This document shows positions 1 through 8,515 of a stretch of DNA of 14,978 bases, piece by piece. The notes below the pieces were generated by a model. That model was not told the origin of the DNA. It worked only from the letters and a program-made list of their open reading frames with translations, and did not search any database. The position numbers and the translations under genes were made by a program. Position 1 is the stretch's first letter. Each line of letters begins with the position of its first letter. The stretch is taken from positions 1-14,978 of the forward strand of contig NXFV01000234.1 of assembly GCA_002803225.1 (NCBI GenBank), written 5' to 3'. This DNA is from Gamarada debralockiae (lineage: Eukaryota > Ascomycota > Leotiomycetes > Helotiales > Hyphodiscaceae).

Positions 1-1102
1 TTACCAATATATTCCCAATATACTATCCCCCCTTTGGATAATCTATGGTTCTAAATTTGATAACGCCACTTGAGATCTCATCAAAGATTCCTAAGGAGGA
101 TATATCGGAAGGCTCTAGACCATGTAATGGGTCACAGGCCCTGGCTGGAGTCTGTGCTGGAGTGGTGTTATCCCATCACTCCACCTTAGATCATTCAAGG
201 GGGGATAGTAATGAGACCACCCTTCAGATATATCATGTTGTGTACTCATACAACCTTTCTCTTCTCTCCTTACGTTAGTATCTTTGTCAATACAGCACTT
301 TCTGCGTAGAGTCTTCAATGCGTGAGATTCCATTACGTAGAGCTGTCACAGATATCACAGCGATAGTTGTGAAACATCTTGGACAGGCTCAAGTAGTGAA
401 AAGCGGCAGGTAGCATCCGATAACCAGATCAAAAGGTCAGGGAGTCAAGATTCGGTTTGATTTATCAAACTGCATTAGACACGTTTCCTTTTCGCAACAT
501 GTGAGTGGCGCTCCGATAAAACTTTTCGAAGGTGCCTGACGAGGCTGACTGACCCCCTCCCCAAATGAATGTTAAATTTTTGGCTGTGCCACCCGCTAAA
601 AATTTAACATTCATTTAGGGAGAGGGGGACCCTGATCGACGTCAGCAGCGTTACCACCCACCAACCTTGAGCTACAGGCTCCTCAACCAATCGCAACGTG
701 CCATGACAGTTTGCCTCATAAAACGCTGCGGCTGCCTAAAGTACGGCAATAGCTTACGCAAATCGGTTTTCCGGTTTTTGCGCGCTCAAATTTATTTCAA
801 ACCCTGGTGGGGTAAGGGGCCCGGTTTCATGTAGAGAGTATCACGGTTTTGACACCACTTCTGGGTTGGGTTTTCGACATCAATAGAGTTCGGCACATGA
901 AATACGCAGCCCTCGCTCGGCTCTCTCAGCCACCAACAAACATATCGTGAGCACCTCGCAGACGACTTACGGATGCCATCTTCCTACTTATTCTGTACCT
1001 CTTCCTCAGTCAAGCTCAACTTAAGTGCATTCACCATGCTTTGCGATATAGCGCTAACACAGCGCCTCGCTAATCTTCAAATCAGTTCTTCATTCACCAG
1101 AA
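1..1102. other. Geneless upstream region with one hairpin element
   Basis: I recognise no gene here. The longest open frames (45-278 on plus, 115-333 on minus) show no motif, and the plus one has no recognisable continuation. The stretch 1-350 could be a very eroded repeat, but nothing identifies it. The only clear structure is the foldback at 553-628, plus a small 6-bp hairpin at 455-470 (GTTTGA/TCAAAC, loop TTTA). The last ~100 bases before the gene at 1103 are pyrimidine-rich (around 990-1015), as is common before fungal transcription starts. Confidence 0.6.
553..628. repeat. Foldback (MITE-like) hairpin element, copy 1
   Basis: A perfect 19-bp inverted repeat, AAATGAATGTTAAATTTTT at 563-581 and its complement at 598-616, encloses a 16-base loop. 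The stem continues outward imperfectly through CCCCCTC..CCC against GGGAGAGGGGG. Still further out, CTGACG (536-541) faces CGTCAG (640-645), so the element may be about 110 bp long. A diverged relative lies at 10945-11017. It is non-coding. It could be a miniature inverted-repeat element or a structured RNA site; I favour the former because two copies occur in unrelated intergenic places. Confidence 0.7.
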
Positions 1103-3615
1103 ATGGCTGACCCATATCAAGCAGTGCCAAGGAACTCTCCACCGCATTCACCAACTTTCTATCCCACTCAGCATCCACAGAATACGATCGCAGAGGTTAA
1201 GCTGCGATCCCTTACTGCTGCATCCTGCGAGGAGGTGGAATCCGATCGAACTCTGGTATACACACCTCGCGAAGATGGGATTTCCCCAGGAGCTGTTGCC
1301 CCAGAGGATCAGCCAACGGGGATTACTGAAGAGGCCACCGGAGAGACCCTACAATACTCATCAGTAAATGAAATGACAGGAGATTCTCAAGGTGCCGCTG
1401 GAAGCCCTTCACAGGATTCCTTACCGGCCGAACCACCTCAAAGTACCGCCGTAGCCCCTACCGTACCAGCAATTGATGAAAGTCCACAGGATACACCACA
1501 TACCGCATCAGGCCCCCAGTCACACCAAATATTCTGGAGATCGAGACCATTGATGATATCTTGCTTCATTCTTGGATTGGCAGCGAGTGTTAGTCATCAT
1601 TTGTTTTACTCGCATCTCAACGGCGCTATTGTAGGCAGTTCTAACGCGCAAGAATGGAATACCGAGTCTGTACTTTTTGCTCTCAATCTATGGAAGTGAC
1701 TGACTGTCGCTTAAGAATTGGAATCATCTTTGCGTTTGTCGTCAAGATCTCCCTCACGGCTTCTGTTTGGTTTGCTTATACTCAATGGCTGTGGAAAAGG
1801 CTGAGGGAGAAATATATACCGCTCCGAGTCCTAGATTTAGCCTTCCACGCTGAAAACTCCATGGGAGCTTTGCTGGATCCAGGAATGATTTCCACATTGA
1901 AGGTACCATCTGCCCTGGTGCTCATAGCCTGGTAAGAGCATCCTCTTCAATAGTCTGGCCTGAACCGTCAGAGCATCTCACTTGGCGAGCCATGTATTCA
2001 TACTTTGCAGGTGCCTCCCAATTCCAGGCTGGATAACGCCAGTAACCTTGATCGTTGTCCCGAGTTCCCAGGTCGTCTACGTTGAGGCTCCTGTCCCATC
2101 TTTGGATATTGCCAATTGTTCTCAAAGTCACAAATTTGCATACTTCACGAACTCATACCCAATAACAACTAGCGCGTGCGGGAACAGTTCTATTTTCAAT
2201 GGTCCCAGGTCCATTGTCACACGGCTCTCGACTGCCACCGGATCGTTCGGTCAGATCCTAACGATTACTCCCCCATTCATACAATCGTCTTACTCCCTCC
2301 AATTTTACGGTCCTTACGTAAACTGCAGTTTGGCGAACTCGACTGTTCAAGAAGCTATGGACGCATATCTGGGGAAGCTGAATTCAACTCTGTCAGAACC
2401 ATCTTCAGGAGAGCTGTGGGAGCGATTTGCGTATGCAGGCTTCGTGCCGTCCTTTGACGTTGACTCGTCTGGGACGAATACAATTCTCTTCCAAGGAATC
2501 AACATCACCGCCTTAGATCAACCTCGGCTCCATCAGCGACCCGGAAATGCGACAAACGAGATTTGGTTATACTATTACAGATATTCGATCGATGCGAATA
2601 GTAGTTATGTTTTGGACGCTAACCAGGCTGATCAAAATTATCTAACCCCACAATACGCGGTTTGCAGCCTTTCGAATGCGACATATGATCTGAACTTTGC
2701 CTTTGACAACGGGCAGCAAAACGTCACCAGCAACAGTATTATGCCCATCAATACTGTCGCATATCCAACTTATGGAACAATTGACTTGGTAGGAATGTCC
2801 TACTCTGCGTTCTTTTGGGCCCTCGCCGACCAGGTCGTCGGAACTATGGGTGTAGTCTACGGGGAAAACGGAAGTTACCCATACGGTTCAATCGATACAA
2901 ATATCGAACACAATAGTCTGCTGGGCAGCAATGACCTTGACTACTTCTTCGACATCAATTCAGCAGCAGACAATTCATCGGAATGGCCTCTTACCAGCCA
3001 GCGGGTTAACGACAAAGGCTTAGCACAGAACCAGACGCTACCGTATTTAATTCAGCAGCTGTCTTTTAACATGACAGTGAGCCTGATGAATGATCCTTTG
3101 CTAGCGTGAGTACAAATGGACTCTCTCAAAAGTCATTGACTCTCTAACACTTTCGGGATAGGCCTCCGGTAACAGTGAACACGACTCTGATCAACCCAGT
3201 CAATCGCTATTACTATCGCGCACGGAATCTGTGGCTCGCATATGGCCTAGCCAACTACTTTGCATTACTCAGCGTCATACTGGGCATCTTGGCCTTCAAA
3301 CACAACGATGCCAGCCACAGCAATTCACTATCGAATATAATGTCCGTATGTCAGGATCCAGAATTGGGAGGGATTTTCCCAAGATGCTGCCGTGGAGTAT
3401 ATCCTTTGCCGGAAGAGACGATGAATACAAAACTCAAGCTCGTACCAGACGAGAACCTTGGCGGACAGAGTCTGAAGTCAGAAGGACAAGCGATGGTGAA
3501 GTGCGAAGTTTGCAATAGGGAATCTCAAGCAGCTTTGTCGCCACAGCCAACCATTCGAGCTCGATTGAATTCCATAGTGTCCATAATGAGCAGACCAATG
3601 ACTCGAACTCCTTAA
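1103..3615 (+). CDS. Fungal polytopic membrane protein with glycosylated loop (DUF3176-like)
   Basis: Four exons: 1103-1665, 1716-1931, 2011-3105 and 3162-3615, giving 775 residues. The introns are 1666-1715 (GTCTGT..TTAAG, branch CTGAC), 1932-2010 (GTAAGA..GCAG) and 3106-3161 (GTGAGT..ATAG, branch CTAAC); all three keep frame. Residues 1-145 are Pro/Ser/Thr/Glu-rich and probably disordered and cytosolic. Membrane spans lie near 151-170, 189-210 and 249-275, then a domain of about 370 residues with 15 N-glycosylation sequons, and a last span near 648-670 with a basic, cysteine-containing tail (C-x2-C). This resembles fungal membrane proteins of the DUF3176 type, some of which carry the database name 'formylmethionine deformylase-like'. 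I see no HExxH metal site, so a deformylase activity is unsupported. Function is unknown; plasma-membrane or secretory-pathway location is inferred from the sequons. All frames are open, so it looks functional. Confidence 0.8.
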
Positions 3616-4669
3616 AGTTCATTACTTGCACAGCGACCTCGACGTTCATCACAAGGGAAATTGGCTTGGTCTTGGGGAAAACTAGCTTAGCCTTAGGGTA
3701 GACCAAAGAGCCGAACTTCTAAAGAGTTACCGGGTCGATAGTATTCAATGAGTTGCTTGATCTCTATATATGAACCGAGCCCGAAATTTTCGAAAATGCT
3801 TCTCAGAAAGAGCTCCTATTGAGTTGCAGAGCTAGCTCAATATGCATAGCTATTCAAACCATTCCTAGGAGCTTAGGTTCGAAAGCTATCTCTGTAGTAA
3901 TAGCTATTGGCAATATCTGTCGCACAGTGGGAGAGTACCGATTGCTGTGGTTCGCTCTCCGGAACCGAATAGGATATTTGATGAGAGACGACGTTGAAAA
4001 CTCTTATGGGCAAAAACGGACTCAGACTTAACGGCATCGACGGTAGCGACGTGCAACAAACGTGACAGCGGCGCGCTCTCAGCGGCTCGCTTCGGTGGAT
4101 TGTGGCACAAACTTACTAGTTATGTGACTACCGGCAGATGACTTCGTTAGGCATTTCATACTGTATTGTCAGAAGGTCAGAGCGGTTATGACAATAGTGG
4201 CAGCACACAGAAGTGATGATAGGGTTGATGAGCTTGATAAGCTTCACAGCTTGTATTGATAGTATGAGCAGGAGGGTGATTGATGATGAATTGATGAAGA
4301 TATGATGGGGCCCTATATACTACGTCACAGCAGTGATTACATAAAGCAGTTCCTGACACATCACCATTTGATTTAATTTAATTTATCCTATTAACGTGCT
4401 GTATCAGTCAAAGACTAGCAAGAATCCTCAGATCTTGACTTAGTCCAAATGAGGACCGTCTTTTAGGGTGGTAGGATGCCACGAACGCCCTTAACTTAAC
4501 CCAAAAAGCTAAAAACTGTACATCCACGAAACGAGTGTAAACTAGTCCAGCGTAATTCAAGAATAAGGACTCCTAGACAGGCAACAGCAGCGAACCAAAG
4601 CCCTAGGGTCTCCTACCCTTCCTTACTTGTATCCTCAGAGCAGGCGATTTATCACCAGGCCAAAGCCCC

Positions 4670-4702
4670 CAGGCCTCCCACAGGCCTCCCACAGGCCTCC
4701 CA
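4670..4702. repeat. 11-bp tandem repeat, three perfect units
   Basis: The unit CAGGCCTCCCA is repeated three times without mismatch. It is a minisatellite-like run in non-coding DNA. A minus-strand open frame crosses it (4603-4809), but its Gly/Trp-rich stretch is produced by the repeat itself. Confidence 0.85.
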
Positions 4703-4910
4703 GCTCCTTGGGACACTGGAGATCGAGTCTCAGGCAGGCTCTTTCTCCTGCTGCGTAACCCAAGGTAGTGCTTCCATTCTCCCTCTCCTCCGTTATCCTT
4801 CACAAACACCTACATACTGTAATGCGCGAGGCGATTACGGACGTACGGGCTAGTCATGTCCGCGGGGCGTGATCTCTGCGGCTGTCCAGGGATAAGTACG
4901 GCGTTAGGCA

Positions 4911-4930
4911 TAACCAGCGACAGCTGGTTA
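4911..4930. repeat. Perfect 8-bp hairpin with 4-base loop
   Basis: TAACCAGC and GCTGGTTA flank the loop GACA. Nothing nearby assigns it a role: no gene end lies within 1 kb. A chance palindrome or a relic of a structured repeat are both possible. Confidence 0.4.
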
Positions 4931-5742
4931 CTATGATCTTTTGATCCGTGTTATGGGTGTGTAGGAGCCTAACTAACATCCTTACACATACTCACTCCGC
5001 CGGCATGCTCCTTCTCTCTGACCTAGAACTCGACTCCTTCAAATGCTATAATCCAGTACGTCCTTGGGCCTGTCTCTACAGTTGAGTTCCTCCGACCGCC
5101 CCTCAAAGCAAGAGCTAAGGGCTACTGTGATAAAACGTGACATCCCCCAAGAATTCCCTCTGCCCTTTGCATAGCACTTATCCGTCGTCCCTTCCTAGCC
5201 CTCTCCAAAGAGCCTAAGCTCCCTGAGAAAGAAACCCCCTCGTCGTGCGTATGCGTAGTACGTGTGTTAGCTTCAAGATCGAGGTCCTAGGTGCCTTCTC
5301 TCCCTTCTCTCCACGACCTTCCTCTGCCCTTACTCAGCCTTCCCACTGATACGACTCCCCTCTAAACCCGACCTTCATCCACGTATATGCCCGGTATGTG
5401 TGTCGTATCAGGGCAGGTATATAGTAATCGTGTGTTCCGAAACTCGTAAATGCTTGACAGGCAATCTGTATCTTCGTGTGTATGAGATCCAAGATCAAAG
5501 GATCTCTATCGTGAAAAATCCGCTTCGCCGCCACAGAGGGCTCCGACCGACCGTACGTGCTAGGCATTGGTCCTACTGAACGTCTGCCCCCTACAAAGGT
5601 AGTCTGTCAGATGCTCTGGTGGTTGATATGGCAACGGTCGTGTACACATATCTCGGGTTCTGGCAACCCTCCACCTTTTTCCCTCCTTAGAGATATCAAT
5701 ACATACATGATTTTACTATACAATATAGTCTGCTTCGACAGT

Positions 5743-5764
5743 TATGAGTCGGACTTGCTCTAGG
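5743..5764 (+). promoter_or_regulatory. Putative copia primer-binding site (tRNA-Met anticodon-arm type)
   Basis: Directly after a CA dinucleotide (5741-5742), which could end an LTR, the sequence reads GTTATGAGTCGGACTTGCTC. Its reverse complement contains GAGC followed by GTCCGA and CTCATAA, which resembles the end of the D arm, the 5' side of the anticodon stem and the CAU anticodon loop of a tRNA-Met. Copia-group elements are known to use a 5' tRNA-Met fragment ending in the anticodon loop as primer. The spacing between GAGC and the stem is about two bases longer than in a tRNA, so the match is imperfect. Its place 147 bp before a copia gag start fits the assignment. Confidence 0.45.
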
Positions 5765-5910
5765 TCGACTCGTACTATCTTCCACTATTGCTATCACGAT
5801 TTGTTGCTCTTTTCAGACGATACTCTCCGTCAGATCTTCTACCGCCACACCATTAAGCGTCAGCTATACTATTAAGGTCTCGATCTGTTCGATAACTCAC
5901 ATCATTCAAT

Positions 5911-6695
5911 ATGGCGGACGCAATCAGGAAAACGCCATTCGTACTCAAAGAACCCAAGGATTGAGAAAAGTGGGCTTAACTGAAGAAATCAGCCTGCAAG
6001 GAGTTCGATATTTGGGACCAAATTGACCCCGAAGGATCAGGTCAAACCCTGAAGGAACCAGCCAGACCAATGCCTGGTGATGTTAAAGACTGCCGCACAC
6101 TTGCACGCAACATTGCGACGCCTGCTGACGGCGACTCTGTCACTACACCAGTAGAGGCAGTCCTATCGCCTACGAAGCTCTCAGACCTCGACGCTGACGA
6201 GCGATTCGAATACAAGAACCTGGTCACTGTCTACGAACGATAGCTCAGACAATATGACCGACAAATAAAGGGGCTTGCTAAGATTCAATCGATAATCCAA
6301 GGAACGCTTGACCCCATATTTCTCTCGAAAACATACAACTGTGGCACTGCGTACGAGATGATAGTAGCCCTGAGGGACCACTTCAAACCCACTGATCACG
6401 CAACAAAGTGTCTCCTCCAATCAGATTGGAACAGGCTGATCAGACCACCAAAAAGGGATGTGAACATTGATACATAGCTCCTAAAGCTAGACTACGTACG
6501 ACGATTGCGTGCGATATGGGATTTCAGCTGTTCAAGGGGTTGAACCACTTCGCAACTTCCTCGATGCATTATAACCACTGTCACCTGAATTTGGGTTAAT
6601 GTGGGATGTGAAGGTTGTAGGCGGAGACCGTCATTGACTTCAAGGTCCTGCTCAGGCAATATCGAGACTATCGACGCAATATTGCGACATGACCC
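5911..6695 (+). pseudogene. Decayed Ty1/copia-type gag
   Basis: Reading from ATG 5911 in one frame to about 6540, the sequence gives a gag of the fungal copia (UBN2/DUF4219) kind: an N-terminal segment ending in FDIWDQIDPEG, then acidic and Arg/Gln-rich helices, then AYEMIVALRDHFKPTDHATK. A later piece in another frame (from 6621) reads ETVIDFKVLLRQYRDYRRN, the usual end of this domain. Stops interrupt it at 5962 (TGA), 5977 (TAA), 6241 (TAG), 6475 (TAG) and 6538 (TGA), and there is at least one frameshift after 6540. Most of the TAA/TAG stops could come from CAA/CAG or TGG by single transitions. No zinc knuckle, protease, integrase or reverse transcriptase follows, so the element is truncated as well as broken. 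Confidence 0.75.
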
Positions 6696-7090
6696 CAGGG
6701 GGGGGGAGGGGGCATCACATAGTACCTTTCAAGCCGTTACGCTCAATGGCCTCCAAATTCGTTAGACTGCTTCGGCTCTCCTTCTAGGACCTTGACTTCG
6801 AAGAGGCAAGGTACCGTCCTCTCTTAGAACGTCAACTAGGGGTTCGCTAAGTAGCTCAGTGGGTCCTCGTCAAAACCACGGGGCGAGAGGGAAAGGGGGC
6901 CAAAAAGCTTCTTCGAGCGCCTCCTATAGTCGTGAAATGAATAAATGAAGTCTTCTCACCACAAGTCCTGGCTCTTCTGAGAGTAGTAAGCTTCACTCAC
7001 CAATTGCAGTCTGGGAATTTGTCACTTCTCTTTCCTCGGTCTTCATTATCGAGAATTTAACATGTTGAATTTCTTGCACTCCTTCGTTCG
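6696..7090. other. Geneless spacer after the gag relic, with a G-rich run
   Basis: The spacer begins with an almost pure G tract (nine G, one A, five G at 6698-6712), which often marks slippage-prone or structured DNA. Sequence from about 6720 to 6900 may be more of the copia element (one frame gives STFQAVTLNGLQI), but this is too degraded to call. The part from about 6930 to 7090 should hold the 3' untranslated region and polyadenylation signals of the minus-strand gene ending at 7091; I see no decisive signal. Confidence 0.45.
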
Positions 7091-7976
7091 TTATCCTATC
7101 TCATGCACCATATTCCCAGTCGCCCCTCCCCTGGTCTCCCGCGCCGGTAACTCTTGTGGTCTCGCTCCGCTGTCCATCTCCACTGCTGGCGACTCTGCCA
7201 ACAATTCACTCTTAACTGACTCTCCGTGCATCTCAACCATTGCATTACTCCTTCCACTGTTTCTTCTCCTTTTCCAGAGAAGTAGCCCACCAGCCAATGC
7301 CAGCAAGGCCAGTGCCACAACCCCCACCGCTATGCCAGCTTTCGCTCCCGTAGAGATGCCAGACGTAGCCATTGGAGTTGAAGTTGAGGTTTGTGTGGAG
7401 GTAGATGTAGGTGTCATCGTAGCAGTAGAAGTCGAGGAAGATGTTGAGGATACCGATGTCGAGGACGCCGAAGCAGATGAAGTGGTCGCAACAGCCGCAT
7501 TCGTGAAGTTCAAATAACTCGATCCAAATTCATTGACGCTCGTTGCATCTTTCACGATCAGGAAGAATAGATTCGAAGCCGAGAGCGATAAGGTACCCGT
7601 GGTTACCGTCCAGGTGTACGAATCTGTGGTGATATTTGCTAGAATTAATCAGCATTTTGTTCTCTTCCATCTACACACAAGGACGACAGATGGAAAGTGG
7701 GCGAGAGTCAGACATACATGCAATTGTATACGGCCCATTTGTTACCGCGCCAGAGACAACCTGCTGGTACATCAGAAGATCAGCTTCCGTGATAGTCGTG
7801 CTCCATTGCAAATCGAGCACTTGTCCAATCGAATAGACAGTGTTGTTTGAGAGATCGGAGCCCGAGGGCGGTGGGTTGATCCAGAAGTTTGTGGCTGTGG
7901 ATAAGTCGCGAGGCGAGAGGAAATCGAGTTTTGACGGGTCGACATGGCGGAATGGGTATACAGGCGAACCAGACAT
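7091..7976 (-). CDS. Single-pass Ser/Thr-rich surface protein, intact paralogue
   Basis: Two exons on the minus strand, 7976-7718 and 7638-7091, joined across a 79-bp intron (GTATGT..TTCTAG), give 268 residues. An ectodomain of about 120 residues contains FWINPPPSGSD, LDLQW, LMYQQ and YTWTVTTG, a beta-rich pattern common in fungal wall-associated membrane proteins. A Ser/Thr stalk follows (about 138-180), likely O-mannosylated, then one membrane span (187-208), a KRRR stop-transfer and a tail with an ELPA motif. The layout recalls Mid2/WSC-type wall sensors, but sequence alone does not show that role. The ATG at 7976 gives no signal peptide; an upstream leader exon may exist (a CAG acceptor lies before TNFWINPP), so the N-terminus is uncertain. 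The related gene is 11107-12275. A hAT element sits about 0.3 kb upstream. Confidence 0.72.
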
Positions 7977-8271
7977 TTTATTGAGGCCAGTCAAGAGAAG
8001 AAAAGGAAACGAAATCAATTAGATGGGAGTTTCCCGAATCCGCAGAGATGATCTTCAAGGAAAAGGAAGCGCAAGGTGGGAGAAGAGTGAGAGGCGCATC
8101 ATCCGCGTTTGGCGGAGGTGGTTTGATCGCCGTTGGCACTGCCCGTTGAGATGACGGGACCGGGCAGTTCATCTGTGCCTTGCATGGCGCAGGCGTTTGT
8201 AAAAACAAGGGGTATTAATCGCTGTTGTGGAGCTTCAAAACTGGCGGGGTTTTGTCGAATTGAGTTGATTG
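7977..8271 (-). promoter_or_regulatory. Promoter/leader region of the 7091-7976 gene, cut off by a transposon
   Basis: This 295-bp stretch separates the minus-strand start codon from the hAT target duplication. On the minus strand the 100 bases before the start codon are pyrimidine-rich, as usual for a fungal leader. No TATA box is convincing. A short open reading starts with MMRLSLFSHLALPFP at about 8101 and looks like a signal-peptide beginning, but it meets a stop with no GT donor, so I could not join it to the gene. Confidence 0.4.
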
Positions 8272-8279
8272 ATTGGAGC
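8272..8279. repeat. Left target-site duplication of the hAT element (ATTGGAGC)
   Basis: ATTGGAGC here is repeated exactly at 10718-10725. Eight bases is the standard duplication length for hAT transposons, and the two copies abut the terminal TAGGGCTG repeats exactly. Confidence 0.95.
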
Positions 8280-8297
8280 TAGGGCTGGCGAATTATC
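8280..8297 (+). repeat. hAT left terminal inverted repeat
   Basis: Begins TAGGGCTG and continues GCGAATTATC. It is followed by a perfect 14-bp palindrome GTAAAGCGCTTTAC (8299-8312) and two perfect tandem copies of TATTTAACG (8327-8344). These subterminal features are of the kind hAT transposases bind, though binding is inferred. Confidence 0.9.
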
Positions 8298-8352
8298 CGT
8301 AAAGCGCTTTACTGGCGAATGTAAAATATTTAACGTATTTAACGTGATTGGT

Positions 8353-8360
8353 CGAATTAT
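8353..8360 (+). promoter_or_regulatory. hAT subterminal motif CGAATTAT, second left copy
   Basis: The same octamer is inside the left terminal repeat (8289-8296) and twice at the right end (10679-10686 and, inverted, 10687-10694). Its clustering near both ends fits a transposase recognition motif; this is inference only. Confidence 0.4.
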
Positions 8361-8515
8361 TATCATATTGCGATGCTAAGCCTATTATAGCAGCTTTTTT
8401 TCACGTGTATGTCTTACATAATCCACAAAATATGAAAGCTATGCTTTCTCTATCTTACACTGCCAACACAAAACTTTAATAACTCTACGAAATCGAGTCT
8501 CAACTGTCTGCCAAC

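Larger units (their letters stand above)
3616..5742. other. Geneless region, probably repeat-derived; right end may be a copia LTR
   Basis: No open frame here shows a motif or codon pattern I would trust. The segment holds an 11-bp tandem repeat (4670-4702), a perfect small hairpin (4911-4930), and AT-rich sequence with TATA-like stretches near 4310 and 5720. Its right end, finishing in CA at 5741-5742, sits just before a possible primer-binding site and 168 bp before a copia gag start, so the last few hundred bases may be a 5' LTR. I could not find the left LTR boundary (TG plus target duplication), and no matching 3' LTR occurs in the window. Confidence 0.45.

Noticed and set aside
90..110. 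AAGGAGGATAT resembling a bacterial ribosome binding site
   Set aside because: The window is eukaryotic by its introns and gene types, and no gene follows.
45..333. Opposing open frames at the window start
   Set aside because: Short, overlapping, no motifs, and no credible splice continuation.
4670..4702. Possible CRISPR-like repeat array
   Set aside because: Units are contiguous with no spacers, and the genome is eukaryotic.
4603..4809. Minus-strand 68-residue open frame with Gly/Trp repeats
   Set aside because: The pattern is produced by the 11-bp tandem repeat; no homology is recognisable.
5640..5680. tRNA-like arm around GGGTTCTGGCAACCC
   Set aside because: The loop has 5 bases instead of 7 and no acceptor or anticodon stem can be paired around it.
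7062..7517. Plus-strand 151-residue open frame rich in Val/Glu/Asp
   Set aside because: It is the antisense of the Ser/Thr-rich stalk and anchor of the minus-strand gene; its acidic Val-rich composition is the mirror of the Ser/Thr codons.
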